NCBI GenBank assembly: GCA_018398575.1
Contig: JAGTXZ010000002.1
Span: 1,862,501-1,926,500, forward strand
Length of the DNA stretch: 64,000 bases
DNA from: Ampelomyces quisqualis
Taxonomy: Eukaryota > Ascomycota > Dothideomycetes > Pleosporales > Phaeosphaeriaceae
Direction of reading: 5' to 3'
Of the stretch, positions 23,304-34,631 are shown piece by piece. The first letter of the stretch is position 1. Every line of letters starts with the position of its first letter. Below the pieces are notes generated by a model. It saw only the letters and a program-made list of their open reading frames with translations. It made no database searches and was not told the DNA's origin. The translations under genes were made by a program, and so were the position numbers.

Positions 23304-26003
23304 TCAACGCCTCACCACCTCCTTTGCGACCGCAGCACAAAGCTCCACCCTCACCCCCGCCCCACTGAGCACGTGTATCCAAAGCCTCTGCGTATCACTC
23401 AACCTATCATTCTCGCTCTTCACCTCCGCAAACTTGACCTCTCCCTTCTTCCCTTCCTCCTCACCGACCTTCCAGAGAAACAAATCCGGCACGCCACCGC
23501 CCCGCTGCCCGTATTCCTGCGCCATGACTTTACATATCGTAGCAAGTGCTTCGCCGTCAAAGCACTGCGCGATTTCAATAAGGTCGAGGATGTCGAAGGA
23601 CCAGTCGAGGCCAACGACGCAGGTGCGGCGCTCGTGGTGGGCGTCGTAGACGCGCTGTACAATGGATAGGGCGTCGCCGTTTGATATCTCGTTTAGACGC
23701 GCGTTGATTTCGGAGATGCGGGACGGATAGAAAGCGTCGGTGTGAAGGTCGAGTGGACATGTCTGGTAGGGCGTTTGGAAGACGTTCGGTATGTAAGTGA
23801 AAAGGACATCGAAGAATAGGTATGCAAACAGCGTGCGCACAATACCACCTTCGCTGTGGTAGCCTTTCCAACCGTGATTGCGGTAGTGCGAGAGGCACAT
23901 TGCTTCGACGGAGCATTCGCCGTCTTCTCGTGGGTCGATCCAGATTGTCTTGCCGCCGCGCTTACTTGAGTTTGTATGTGGTGAGCTGTTCCGCCGTGGT
24001 AGAGAGGGCTTGTCGCGCTCGATGCGCGTACCTTCCATAGCGACTTCCGCAGGTTTTGTGAGACGAACATGGCCAAAGTCATGCTGAGAGCGCTTTGGTA
24101 TGTTCAAAGACTTTTCGAGTTTCATGACGCGTTTCTGTAGGTCGTAGTGGTGTATAATGTGTACAAACCTGTCCTGCAGACCGTCTTCACACGTAGCTAG
24201 TGAGATTCGTTTCCAGTGCTTCTTCTGTTGCTCAGTACTCCTTTTGCCGGCATCGTTCAGGTCCGCCATGTAGTGCTCCTCAAGTAGCGCTTTGCGTTGG
24301 TACCAGGCTCCTCGCCGAGAATGATGAAATAGTCGCTGCCCAAGCAACTCCGTCAAGAGACTGTGCTCGCGCATGTGTTCCTTCCGTCTACCGAGTACAT
24401 ACAACGCCTTGTGGATGATACGCGTATACACCCATGCAGGAGACAATCGACGCAGGTACGATCCTTCGCCACTATGGTAAATACTCTCCTCCTTCCGCTG
24501 TTCTTCTTGACAGAGCGCTTGCCATCGTGGATATACCTCTTCGAACGTTTCCATGATCTCATCGTAGTCCTTCTTCGTAGGCCGTCCATTGAACTCCAAA
24601 ATGTTGTCTACTCTAAATTGTGTGCGTACTGATGCCTCGTACTCCAGTAGTAGAGCGCGCGATGCAAATATATTGGCAGACCGTGATACGATATATTCGG
24701 GAAAGTTCCACCGAGCGATCTTAGCCAAGATGATGGTCGTAAGCGACTTTTCTGTCCATTCTGTGGAGCGATAAAAGACAAGATGTACACGCTCGAACAG
24801 TTTCAGTGTGGGCAATGACAATCGTATGCAAGATCCTGTCTCATTCATGATCTTTCGGGTGAAATGCGCATCACGATTGGTATCCTGCGAAAGATTGTCT
24901 ACTGGTCCGGGACTGGGCTCCAAATCTGGTGTTTGCTGTGACCCAGATGCTGAAGAGCGTCTCGAAATTTCCGAGTCTGACCGCTTCAATCCTACGTGAC
25001 CAAGACCAGCTTGCTTTCGGCTCGTCAGCCGAAGCGCCCTGAGGAGATCTTTCTTATTTTTGCCCTGCACTTTTGCGTCTTTTGCAAGAATTTTGAGCTC
25101 GTCAAGCTTGAGCAAAGAAGATGCCTCCTCCAGTGTGGTTATCTCTTCCTCTGATCTGTCCGCGAAGGTGAACGATGTCCCTAGCGTGGTCCCAACCGGC
25201 GCTTCGAGCTCACCGGGATGTGATTCGACTTTGGCGGAGGATGCAGGTAGTTCATGGACACTTTGCAGTAATTCAACCGCCCCGTCAAGGTTGGAGATGT
25301 CGCTATGATATCCGAGGTTCTTTATACGGTGCCAAGCGGAGGTTTTGCGTAGGAAGAGGCGCACGTATCTGGTATCGAACGAACTCCCAGTCAGCTTCGA
25401 AACATAGCATGATTCGAGCCCGCATGCTTACAGATATTGTGCCTCGTAGCTCAATTCCCTCCATACACGAAAGACATCTGTCTCGGCCTCGTCGAAGAGG
25501 TGGCCCTCGTCCTCGAGCACAGTGTCCAGTGCCAAGTTGAAAGCATCCACGTATAGTGAGCTCTTTCCTCTGATCCATTCTCGTTTCTCTATACGCTCCC
25601 CTGTTAAATCTTTGTTGTCCTCTTGGGATGCCTTGAACGCTTCGTATGCCTCGATAGTTTCGTCATCGACTTTGACAGACGGCAATGCACTTTCTAGATC
25701 CGTTCTGCGCACTTCTTCCTCCTTGTTTTCCGCCTCTATATCCATGTCATCATCTCCTTCATCGCTGTCGGGTACTTCGCGGTTTGCGAACTTGCGCGGC
25801 GGTGGCGGTGGCTTCCGCGGGCTGTCGCCAGTTTTCTGGCGCTTGGCAGCTCGGTCTTTGTCGCCGTCGAAGTTTGTCAATTTGGGGGGTTTGATAAATC
25901 TCGTAATCATCTGATTGTGCTTCGAATGACTCTGGGAGTTGAGTGCCATCGTCGTGGGGGATGCTAGGGGTCGACCATCGCCCCACAATGATGTAGCGTT
26001 CAT
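23304..26003 (-). CDS. FAN1: FAN1-type structure-specific nuclease (VRR-NUC), two exons
   Basis: Homologue of Fanconi-associated nuclease 1, a 5' flap endonuclease/5'-3' exonuclease that acts in the nucleus on interstrand crosslinks and stalled forks. Exon 1 is 26,003-25,432 and exon 2 is 25,368-23,304. The 63-nt intron (25,431-25,369) starts GTAAGC and ends CAG. It splits a Leu codon, joining ..EAQYL to YVRLFLRK; unspliced, exon 1 hits a stop at once. The product is 878 aa from Met1. Visible parts: an acidic/basic disordered N-terminus with a KRQK basic patch (~54-57), a SAP-like helix pair (~276-307), a helical middle region, and a C-terminal VRR-NUC domain. That domain has Glu697 (HSEGGIVRTLF), Asp819 (GVPDLFLW) and Glu839-x-Lys841 (FAEVKSENDRLSD), the expected catalytic set. 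No cysteine occurs in exon 1, so there is no UBZ zinc finger, as in other fungal members. Met1 has weak start context; Met19 (25,949) has A at -3 and G at +4 and may be used. Frame, splice sites and catalytic residues are intact, with no sign of RIP. Confidence 0.93.
25369..25431 (-). other. 63-nt spliceosomal intron of FAN1
   Basis: The intron starts GTAAGC at 25,431 and ends ACCAG at 25,369. A branch-point-like GCTGAC lies near the 3' end. Removing it restores one continuous frame across the junction, and an in-frame TAA sits just inside the donor. The length is typical of filamentous ascomycetes. Confidence 0.9.
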
Positions 26004-26060
26004 CTGCGGGAGACGCGCTTTCCCCAACGCGCGATCACGGGAGCTTTAAGCAGAATTGGG
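26004..26060 (-). promoter_or_regulatory. FAN1 upstream region with two MCB-like ACGCG cores
   Basis: Only ~60 bp of ordinary sequence lies between the first FAN1 Met codon and the start of the compositional transition. It holds two ACGCG cores (26,013-26,017 and 26,027-26,031), the core of the MluI cell-cycle box bound by MBF in yeasts, which drives many S-phase repair genes. The motif match is what is seen; MBF control is inference. Most of the promoter must lie further out, close to or inside repeat DNA. Confidence 0.35.
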
Positions 26061-26271
26061 GTTTATTAAGCCAAAAGCAACGTTCCCACCGCGCTTAGGT
26101 GGGGGCACTAGTAGGGGGGTCTAGCTTAGCAGCAAAACATAACCAAAACCCTTAGACTACGCGCTAGCTGCCTATACTTAACGTAAAATTAAAAAATTTG
26201 TTCTGTACCTTACAAAGGCGCATTTTAAGAGTATATTCTCTTCTCTAGTTAACGCACAGAGCAAGTACAGA
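26061..26271. other. Transition from gene island to repeat DNA
   Basis: Composition shifts from ordinary (GC-rich patches such as GTAGGGGGGTCTAGC at ~26,111) to fully AT-rich by ~26,170. No gene is seen. It should contain the distal FAN1 promoter. Confidence 0.5.
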
Positions 26272-26835
26272 TATAACAACATAGGTAGGTATAGCTATTA
26301 GAGTTAAATTAGATACGTATTAGAGGTATATAAGAGTGCGTATTGTATTAGAGATTCTAAATTAGCTATATACCTACAGGTCTTATATAAAAGAATAAGA
26401 AAAACTTATCTTTTATCTAATACAATAGGCTTATATTTATAGTTAAGGTAGTAACTAAGTTAGAGTAGATTTAAAGCACTTTTAGTACTTTTCTTACTAG
26501 CTCTTATATACTCTATTACTAAGATAAATAAGGTATTCGATATAATATATGTTTATTACATTACTTTTCTTCTTAAAATTAATAGTTCTTATTACTAGAG
26601 TCTAAATTAGTGTTATTCTAGATATCTATCTAAACTTTTAAGAAGTTCTATTTACCTTAAGTTAATACTAGTAATAATATGTTTTAGCTATTTATTATTT
26701 ATTATTATTATTATTTAGCGCGTTTATTAGTAAGTTACTAAGTTAATTTTACCTAAAGTTTCTATATAGCTACTAGAGTATATATATTAGGCTAGCTCTT
26801 AGGTATACTACTTTCTTATACTCTTACCTCTATAT
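26272..26835 (-). mobile_element. 3' end of a family A LTR element (LTR 26,272-26,560)
   Basis: The LTR aligns with 33,907-34,206 and, inverted, with the better preserved 37,652-37,951 copy. Its outer end at 26,272 reads TATAACAACATAGG, a mutated TGTAACAACGCAGG. Directly inside it is TTACTTTTCTTCTT (26,561-26,574), the complement of a polypurine tract, then ~260 bp shared with 34,220-34,447. This makes it a 3' LTR with the end of the internal region, minus strand. Confidence 0.65.
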
Positions 26836-27273
26836 TTATATATCTAAAGCTATCTAACTCCTATTCTAATTTAATTACTAGCTAACTATTTTACAGATAT
26901 ATATAATACCTATTCCTATTTCTCTTAGACCTTATTCTCTAGCCTATAGAGCTATTTGCATATAGGCTGTAAGAGCTTTTACCTAGAGCTATTTTAAGAT
27001 TAAGTTTAAGTTCTTCTTAGATATTTCTAAGAAGTGTTACCTAGTGCCTTAATATATAGGCTAAGAGTATAATAGCCTTACTAAGGCCTTTAATTATAGG
27101 TTTACTACTTTAGGTAGCAATAAAAGTAATAAGGCAATCTTAAAAAAGAATGCTAACGTAAAGTTAGTAGTATTTTAGTTAGCTACTACTATATAAGTAG
27201 GCTTTATATAAGTAGCTAACTTAAATACTACTAACTTACTAGTTAGCGCTTATTACTAGAGAGAAGAGGTAGC
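26836..27273. mobile_element. Unassigned repeat remnant
   Basis: AT-rich DNA between the family A 3' end and the next LTR, with no recognisable coding sequence. It may be more of the family A internal region. Confidence 0.35.
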
Positions 27274-27715
27274 TGTTACGAACCTTAAACAGAAACACGA
27301 GAGGTTATAAAGAAATAAGAAAACAGGTTACAAGAATTAGACCTAGTGCAGAAATATAACGCGCTAAGTAACTATATTATAAAACCTTCTTATTAGCTTT
27401 ATTTAGTCTTACTAATGCTTATAATAAGAAACTATAAGAACTTATAATAAAGATTAAGCATTATGTAAACTATAAGAAAGGCTTAATATATAGAAAGTAT
27501 AATAAACCTTTATAGTTTATTATCTTTAACTTTATATTACAAATTACTTTATACCTTAAGTTACCTAATATATTATACTCTTTACAAAAGCTTTCTCTTA
27601 CTATCTTAGTATACTTCTACCTCTATATCTAGTGCTACTTACTTTAACTATTAAAACTAACTTAAGCTCTTTAATACTAGCTATCTAATTGTTAGCTACT
27701 TCATAGGTTGTAACA
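27274..27715 (+). repeat. Putative 5' LTR of a gypsy element (family E, ~442 bp)
   Basis: Begins TGTTACGAACC and ends GGTTGTAACA, giving TG..CA ends with short inverted TGTTAC/GTAACA termini. It sits upstream of the plus-strand gypsy coding remnants at 28,660-33,560. No second copy is seen in the window, so the limits rest on the ends alone. Confidence 0.45.
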
Positions 27716-27785
27716 CTTTAAAGACTCTTAAGATAAGTAATACTACTATAGATAAACCTAAGTTCTTAATCTACAGTAGACACTA

Positions 27786-28641
27786 CGTTAGGAAAATTTA
27801 AGATTAATCTAATTAGCCTAATTGCTACAACCTACAGCAGCCTAACAGCAATACTGTCTACTAGACAATTTGCTAAAGTTGCCCTACTTACTTCTAGTTG
27901 CTGGCGACCTAACAGCAACCTAACAGCAACCTAATAGAGTTGCTAGATCTAACAGAGTCGCTAGTGTTGCTAATGTCGCCAATTTTACTCACGTGACTGT
28001 ATTGCTGTAGTTTTATGATTACGTAAGTAACCTAAAAATACGGAATATAGAGCAGAATTCCCTCTTTAAAATGCACTATTTAGAATTTTTGTAGCTGCTC
28101 TATTTATTGAGATATAGCGCGTTAAAGTTATAAACTTTTTTAAAAAAACTTTTAAGTACGTTTAACACAACAGATCTACGCGCCTGCATTATAATATAAT
28201 ATAATAAAAAGTTCTAAAGTAAAATCTGCACTTTAGTTACTATTTCTTTAATAAAAAATATAATATATTATCTAGTTAAAGTGCTAGAGCTTTAGCGAAA
28301 ACAAGCCTTAGCAAAGAACTTTAAAACTCTACAAACTTTACTGCCTTGCATCTTAACAACAAGAGCAGCTATAAGAAATCTAAAAAGTACGTTTTAAAGA
28401 GAAAATTTAGCTCTGTATTTTTAGGTTTTAGGATAATAATGTAATGGCGCGGGTGGGGCAGGTAGGTCTAGTGGATTAGGCAGATTAATTCGAGCGTTTT
28501 AGTCTAATTAGGTAGCCAGAACAAATAGGGGACCCTAGGGACAGTTAAGCACAGTCAAGAACTGTCTAGTAGCTAGTAGTACAGTTGTGTTAACAGTGTT
28601 GCTAATGTTGCAGATGTTACTAACGTTGTATTTTCCTAACG
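27786..28641 (-). mobile_element. TA-flanked fold-back element, copy 1 (856 bp)
   Basis: Starts CGTTAGGAAAA and ends TTTTCCTAACG, an 11-bp perfect terminal inverted repeat, with TA on both sides (27,784-27,785 and 28,642-28,643). This fits a Tc1/mariner-type target duplication. It is the inverted partner of 31,453-32,306 along its whole length. There is no transposase ORF, so it would be non-autonomous. Two internal inverted arms (~28,020-28,125 and ~28,330-28,440) would allow a fold-back hairpin. It is inserted in the family E gypsy element and is more heavily mutated than copy 2. Confidence 0.75.
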
Positions 28642-28659
28642 TATATTTAACCTATTAGC

Positions 28660-31450
28660 CTAGACGTCTATTATAGAGACTGTGCTAAGCTTAAAACATA
28701 GATTCTCTAGTTTACCTAATATTTTTACCTAGAAAGCAAATTTGTTAAAAATAAAGACAAAGTTATCTTAGTAACTATGTACATATATAGAGACGCTAAA
28801 AAATAGGTTTAACTCTTAATCTATAGGTATATAAACAACAACGTTATAGATAATACTAATATTAGCTTTAAAGAAAATTAGAACTAGTTTAAAACAAAGC
28901 TATAATAGATCTTCTTACCTTTTACAGAATCTGTAATTACAGAACAGAGGATCTAGAACTTTTAAAAACTAGTTTAACTACTAACTATACTATAATCCTT
29001 TAGTAGTATACTACACAAATTAAATAAAATAATAACGCACTTATAAGAATATATAAACAAAGGCTTAAGCCTAAAGCCTAAGAAGAATTTCTACGCACTA
29101 GTATAATAATTAACACTCTTAAAATACTAATCAAGAAGTCTATTTAATTAGATAACAAACTATATAAAATATAGCTTACTAAATACTATTACGCTAGGTA
29201 AGTACTCTAAGAAACTTAGAGATAAAATAAGAAGTTTATAAGAAGATAGAACTAACTCTTTTAATCTAACTAAGAATAATAACATTTCTAACTTAAAATA
29301 CCTAAAGTATATAGAACCTATAGTAGTAAGGCTATAAATCTTAATATAAGAATGCTATAGTGTAAAGCTGTTAACTATATAGTAATACGCTTACACTACT
29401 ATAATACTACTCTAGCTACTATACGCTTAGAACGCGCACAGCTACCCTAGCGTCTTAACAGTACTATACTAGTATAGACCTAGTATATTCTAGTTGTAAG
29501 AACACGCGTCTATTTGTATTTACAAAAGAGTAGTTCTTTACTAAAGTAGCAGAACAGGAATTAACTTACTTCTATCTGCACTACTATTATTATCTTATAA
29601 CTTTACTGCTATACAAACCTCTTATAGTTTTAATTTCTCTATGTTTTAAAAGGGTAGCAGCCTAGTTACCTAATAACAATAGATTAGAATCTACTCTTAA
29701 GCCTACTAGCTAATCTATTAAGAGAAAATACCTCTAATAAGAAATTAATATATAGTCTAGGTAAACGCTTAGCGCAGCTAAAGCGCTAGCGCCAAGAGCT
29801 TAAGAAGTAAGCCTAGATCTAGAGCCTAGAAGAGGAGGTACACTAATAGAAGTAACTACTAGCAGGTAAACAGCCTTTCTAAACTCCTAAATAGCTCTTA
29901 GGCGCTCCTAATAAAATAGATCTACTAACCTTTCTAGCTAGACGCAACACGTTCCTACTAGCGTAATACCTCTAACTTAACCTATTAGTACTACTAGAGC
30001 TTAGCCTAAAGATTAAGAAAATCTCTATCTTTAAAAGTAAGAGAACTAGAGAGTCTTAGAACTTTAAGGCCTAGCTATCTATCGCCTTTTAATTAGACCT
30101 CTTAGCCTTTTAGCTTAAAGACTAAAAGATTACCTTTACCCTCTAGTACCTACAAACTATATTCTAATAAATATAGATATAAAGAAAGTAGGAGGATAAT
30201 AGTAGAACGCTAGCGTAGCGTAATATAATATCCTTCCTACTTTATTAGATTAAGAGCCTAGGAAATAGAGAGCTTTAAGTTACTATATAGTATTAAAAGG
30301 TAGTCTAAAAAGATAGCTAAATAGTAACTAAATTTGTTGCCTATCTTTTAAAGTTAGAAAATTAGGTAAACTCCTTTTATAAATAGAAATACCTAGTAAT
30401 ACACTTATATAGCAAACTCTACCTAGAGATTAAAGTAGCTTTTCTTAACTACACTAAGTTTTTAACTACCTATAGGAAACTTATTAAACGCGCTGTAACG
30501 CTAGAAGATAACTTAAGCTATAGTAGTAGTATACTATTACTATACTATTGTATACATAGAACGCCTAGGATAAGTAAAACTTTATAGTCTAAACTTAATA
30601 TAATAGCTTTATAATATTGTACTACTAGTACTATAAACCTAAGCCTAAAGCTAACTAACGCCTGCTACTATTGCAGTAAAATAGGCTATTAGGCTAGAGA
30701 GTAAATAATTAAGGCTTAATAGCTTCTCTTCTGTTACTTGTTTAAACTTAATATAAATAAAAGACAAGAAGGCCTAAGAGAACTCTTTCTCTTAACAGCC
30801 TAAGTTCTATTACAATAGGAGAATTGTGTTAAAGTACTTAGAACGCTGCATAATAATAGCGCTACGCAGCCTATATAAATACTAATTAACTAAAGTATAG
30901 AACTTAGTAAAATTAATAAGAAAGTTACTTACTTAAGGACCTCTCTTAGAGTAATAGCGTAGCGCTACTAACTATCTACCTACTTAACTTAAGCACTATA
31001 CCTAGCTTCTACGCTTATTAGGCCTATCTAATAATAAAGAATAACTAAAGTATTACTAAGTTCTTTACTACTATTCTATACAGAATTACTAATATATCTT
31101 AACCTGTTATTTTACGGTTACTAAGCCTAAAAGAGAGATGTGTTATTATTAACTATAAGTTAAAGTAGTAGCGCTACAAGCTTAATACTAACATAATAAA
31201 AGTTAAGGATACTATAACCTTAATAGAATTCTTTTATAACAAGCTAAGCGTGTATATAGTTCTAGTAGGTAGCCTATAATTCTTTTCTACTAAATACCTA
31301 TTATAGCTTATTAAACTTAAGAACTTTAAAGACGTTATAAATAGTAACGCTACTAACGCGCTACTATAGCACTATAGAGGTAACTACACTATTAAACTAA
31401 AAGAGAGAGCTATAGCTCTATATAGGCTGCTCTACAACCTCTTACTAAAG
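28660..31450 (+). pseudogene. Gypsy (family E) gag and pre-RT region (remnant)
   Basis: Plus-strand coding remnant between the two fold-back elements, full of RIP-type stops. It is assigned to gag and the protease-side region because it lies between the putative 5' LTR and the RT of the same orientation. No zinc knuckle or protease motif can be read with confidence. Confidence 0.45.
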
Positions 31451-31452
31451 AA

Positions 31453-32306
31453 CGTTAGGAAAACACAACGTTAGCGACATCCGCGACATTAGCGACATTG
31501 TTAGAACAGTTAACCAGACAGTTTTCGACCGTAGTCTACAGTGCCTAGCTACCCCTATTTGTTCTGGCCGCCTAATTAGACAAAAACGCCCAAATTGATC
31601 TACCTGATCTACTGGACCCACCTGCCCCACCCGCGCAATTACGTAATTATTCTCAAAACCTAAAATATAGCGCTTAATTCCCTCTTTAAAACGCACTATT
31701 CAGAATTTTTATAGCTGCTCTAGTTGCTGAGATGCACAGCAGTGAAGATTGTCACTTTTTAATAGTCTTTGCTAAGGCTTGTTTTCGCTAAAGCTCTAGC
31801 ACTTTAACTAGATAATATATTATATTTTTTTTAAAGAAATAGTAACTAAAGTGTAGATTTTACTTTAGGACTATTTTATTTTAATATATTATAGTGCAGG
31901 CGTTGAGATCTACTGTGTTGAACGTACTTTAAAGTTTTTTTAAAAAAGTTTATAACTTCAACGCGCTATATCTCAATAACTAGAGCAGCTACAAAAAATC
32001 TGAATAGTGCATTTTAAAGAGGGAATTCTGCTCTATATTTTGTATTTTTAGGTTACTTACGTAATCATAAAACTACAGCAATACAGTCACGTGAGTAAAA
32101 TTGGCAACATTAGCAACTCTGTTAGATCTGGCGACACTAGCAACACTAGCGACACTGTTAGGTTGCTAGCAACTTGCTAGCGACTTGCTAGCGACCAGAA
32201 GTGAGTAGGGCGACTTTGGCAAATTGTCTAGTAGACAGTATTGCTGTTGGGCTGCTGCAGGTTGCAGCAATAAGGCTAACCAGATTAATCTTAAATTTTT
32301 CTAACA
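31453..32306 (+). mobile_element. TA-type fold-back element, copy 2 (854 bp, less mutated)
   Basis: Begins CGTTAGGAAAA and ends TTTTTCTAACA; the flanks read AA on both sides instead of TA. The inner arms at 31,641-31,745 and ~31,966-32,065 are inverted copies of each other, each with CCCTCTTTAAAA and TAGAGCAGCTA-type blocks. Clusters of a short GCGACATTA/GCTAGCGAC motif lie near both ends (31,466-31,500; 32,100-32,215). Far more CA, TG and GC-rich sequence survives here than in copy 1. No coding capacity beyond an 83-codon chance ORF. Confidence 0.75.
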
Positions 32307-32319
32307 AAGCTAAGTATAC

Positions 32320-33906
32320 TACGTAACTACTTAGTAATAGTATAGAGCTTAGGCTAGATATAAGAAAGTATAAGCTCTATAGGAGTATCTATTCTGTTTA
32401 TACCTAAAAAGAATAGAATGTTACGCCTTTATATAGACTATTAAGGCCTTAACTAAGTTACTAAGAAGAATAAATTAGCTCTACTCTTAATTACAAAGAC
32501 TCTTAATTAGCTCTATAGATTAGTAAAGTTTACTAAGCTTAATCTTAAAAACGCGTATTACTAGATTAGGATTAAGTAAGGTAATAAGTAGAAGATAGCG
32601 TTTTGTACGTAATACAGACACTTTAAATATATAGTTATAACTTTTAGGCTAACTAACGCGCCTACTACATTTTAGAGGTAGATTAATAGAGCCTTAGCCT
32701 TATATTTAGATATCTTTTGTGTTATCTATCTTAATAATATCTAAATCTTTTCTTAAAAAGAAGAGGATTATTAGAAGTAGGTAAGAAAAGTACTTGCTAA
32801 GCTAAAAGAATATAGTCTTTTTATTAACTTAAAGAAATGTTTCTTTGCTACTAACTAAGTTAAGTTTCTAGGGTTTATTATACGCCTTTATAGTATTATA
32901 ATAGATCTAGAATCAGTTTACGTAGTTATTAATTAGCTTATGCTAATATCCTTTAAGAATATATAAGTCTTCTTAGGCTTTGCAAACTTCTATTAACACT
33001 TTATATAGAGTTTCTCTATTATTATTAGCTCTATTACTAGTCTCTTAAAGGGATTTGTTTAAGAGAAGAAGTCTAGTCCTTTTAACTAGCCTAACGCAGT
33101 AGAAAAGGCAAAACACTAGCTCTATAATAGGTTTACAACTACGCTAGTCCTATAGCACTATAACTATACGCTTCTATCTAAGCTAGAAACTAATACCTCT
33201 ATCTAGAAGGTAGTAGGTATCTTCTTCTAACTCTATACAAAGAGAAACTAGTACTCTGTAGCCTTCTAGTTAAGAAAGCTCTTACCTATAGAGAGAAACT
33301 ACGATATATATAAACTAGAGCTTCTTACTATTATTATAGTAGTATAGTACTAGCGTTACTACGTTAGGAGGCTAGTAGTTTAGTTAGAATAATAGATAGA
33401 CTATAACAACCTACGCAGCTTTATAGGCACGTTAACTCTATCTAAGAGAGAGGCTAGCTAGGTAATAAAGCTAGCTACTTATAACTTTAAGATTAAGTAT
33501 TAGTCTAGAAAGACAAATCCTATAGATAGGCCTTTAAGATAACTTATAGACAATAGTAACACGCTAGATATTTAACTATTAGATATATTACTAGCACTGC
33601 AAAAGAGATTATAGCTAGCAGAAACCTAAGCTAAGCTATCTAGTAAGAAGCTAGCGTTAGTAGAAAGCTAGATAATAGCTTAATAGTAAGTAAGTACTCT
33701 ATACCTTAATAAAGATATTTTTATTAGCCTAGCGCACAGCGTTAAGGTAATAGCTAAGAGCTATAGATCTAATTAGAAGATTTCTAAGAGTAGACTAGTA
33801 ATAGCCTAAAGGGTTACGCAGTTACAAGCAAGAGCTGCAGCCTCTAGAAGGTTAGCTTATAAGAAACTCTTTAAGTCCTTCTTTAAAATCTATACACAAG
33901 TATAAC
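32320..33906 (+). pseudogene. Gypsy (family E) reverse transcriptase-RNase H (remnant)
   Basis: The plus-strand reading has the gypsy RT blocks in order: RLYIDYxGLN (~32,430), FTKLNLKNAYYxIRIK (~32,530-32,575), the catalytic YLDD box as YLNN (32,727-32,741), KCFFATNxVKFLGFII (~32,836-32,885), and an RNase H region ending in TNPIDRPL (~33,510-33,530). Integrase is missing: a short tail runs to 33,906, where a family A LTR begins. Both catalytic Asp codons are now Asn (TGATGAT to TAATAAT), a RIP-type change. Confidence 0.85.
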
Positions 33907-34447
33907 TATAACAACGCAGGTAGGTACAGCTATCAGAATTAAATTAGATACGTATTAGAGGTATATAGAAGTGCGTACTGTATTAGAGATTCTAGATTAG
34001 CTATATACCTATAGGTCTTGTATAGAAGAATAAGAAAAACTTATCGTCTATCTAATGCAATAAGCTTATATTTATAGTTAAGGTAGCAACTAAGTTAAAT
34101 CAGATTTAGAGTACTTTAAGCACTACTCTTACTATCTTTTATATAATCTATTACTTAGCCTTTATAAGGTATTAGATATAATAGGTATTTGTATATATTT
34201 GTTATAATACCTTTCTTCTTTAAAGTAATAGTTCCTATTAATTAGGTCTATACTAGTGCCCTTTTAGATTTCTTCTAAAATTTTTTAAAAGTCTTATTTA
34301 CCTTAACTTTAAATTTCTAATAATATGTTATAGCTGTTTGTTATTATTTTGCTTAGCATAGTAGCGTGTTTATTATCTTAACTTTACCTAAAGTTTCTTA
34401 AGTATATATATATAAGGCTAGCCCTTAGGTATACTACTTCTTTATAC
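33907..34447 (-). mobile_element. 3' end of a family A LTR element, second copy (LTR 33,907-34,206)
   Basis: 300-bp LTR whose outer end is TATAACAACGCAGG at 33,907 and whose inner end is TTTGTTATA at 34,206. It is followed by the pyrimidine tract ATACCTTTCTTC (complement of a polypurine tract) and internal sequence shared with 26,575-26,835. It stops at 34,447, where a family B LTR begins. Confidence 0.65.
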
Positions 34448-34631
34448 TATAGTAAAGTAATATAGAAAGTAAGTCTAAAGAACGCTTAGGGTACTGCTAA
34501 GGGTATAGACAAGATATAATAGCTAAAGGGCTATTAGAGGATAATAACAGAGATAATACACACATAATAATAATATATTTAATTCTACATCAAATCTAAT
34601 AGGCCTTAGAGGTAATAAACGCTTTACTATA
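34448..34631 (+). repeat. Family B LTR (184 bp), probable 5' LTR
   Basis: TATAGTAAAG..TTTACTATA is the RIP-mutated form of TGTAGTAAAG..TACTACA and matches 4,604-4,785. Coding remnants of a gag on the same strand follow, so it is read as the 5' LTR. Confidence 0.7.

Noticed and set aside
23420..25308. Many ORFs of 60-130 codons on both strands inside FAN1
   Set aside because: All overlap the long FAN1 exon in other frames and lack motifs.
31445..31696. 83-codon minus-strand ORF
   Set aside because: Lies across the end and GCGAC motif cluster of a non-coding fold-back element.
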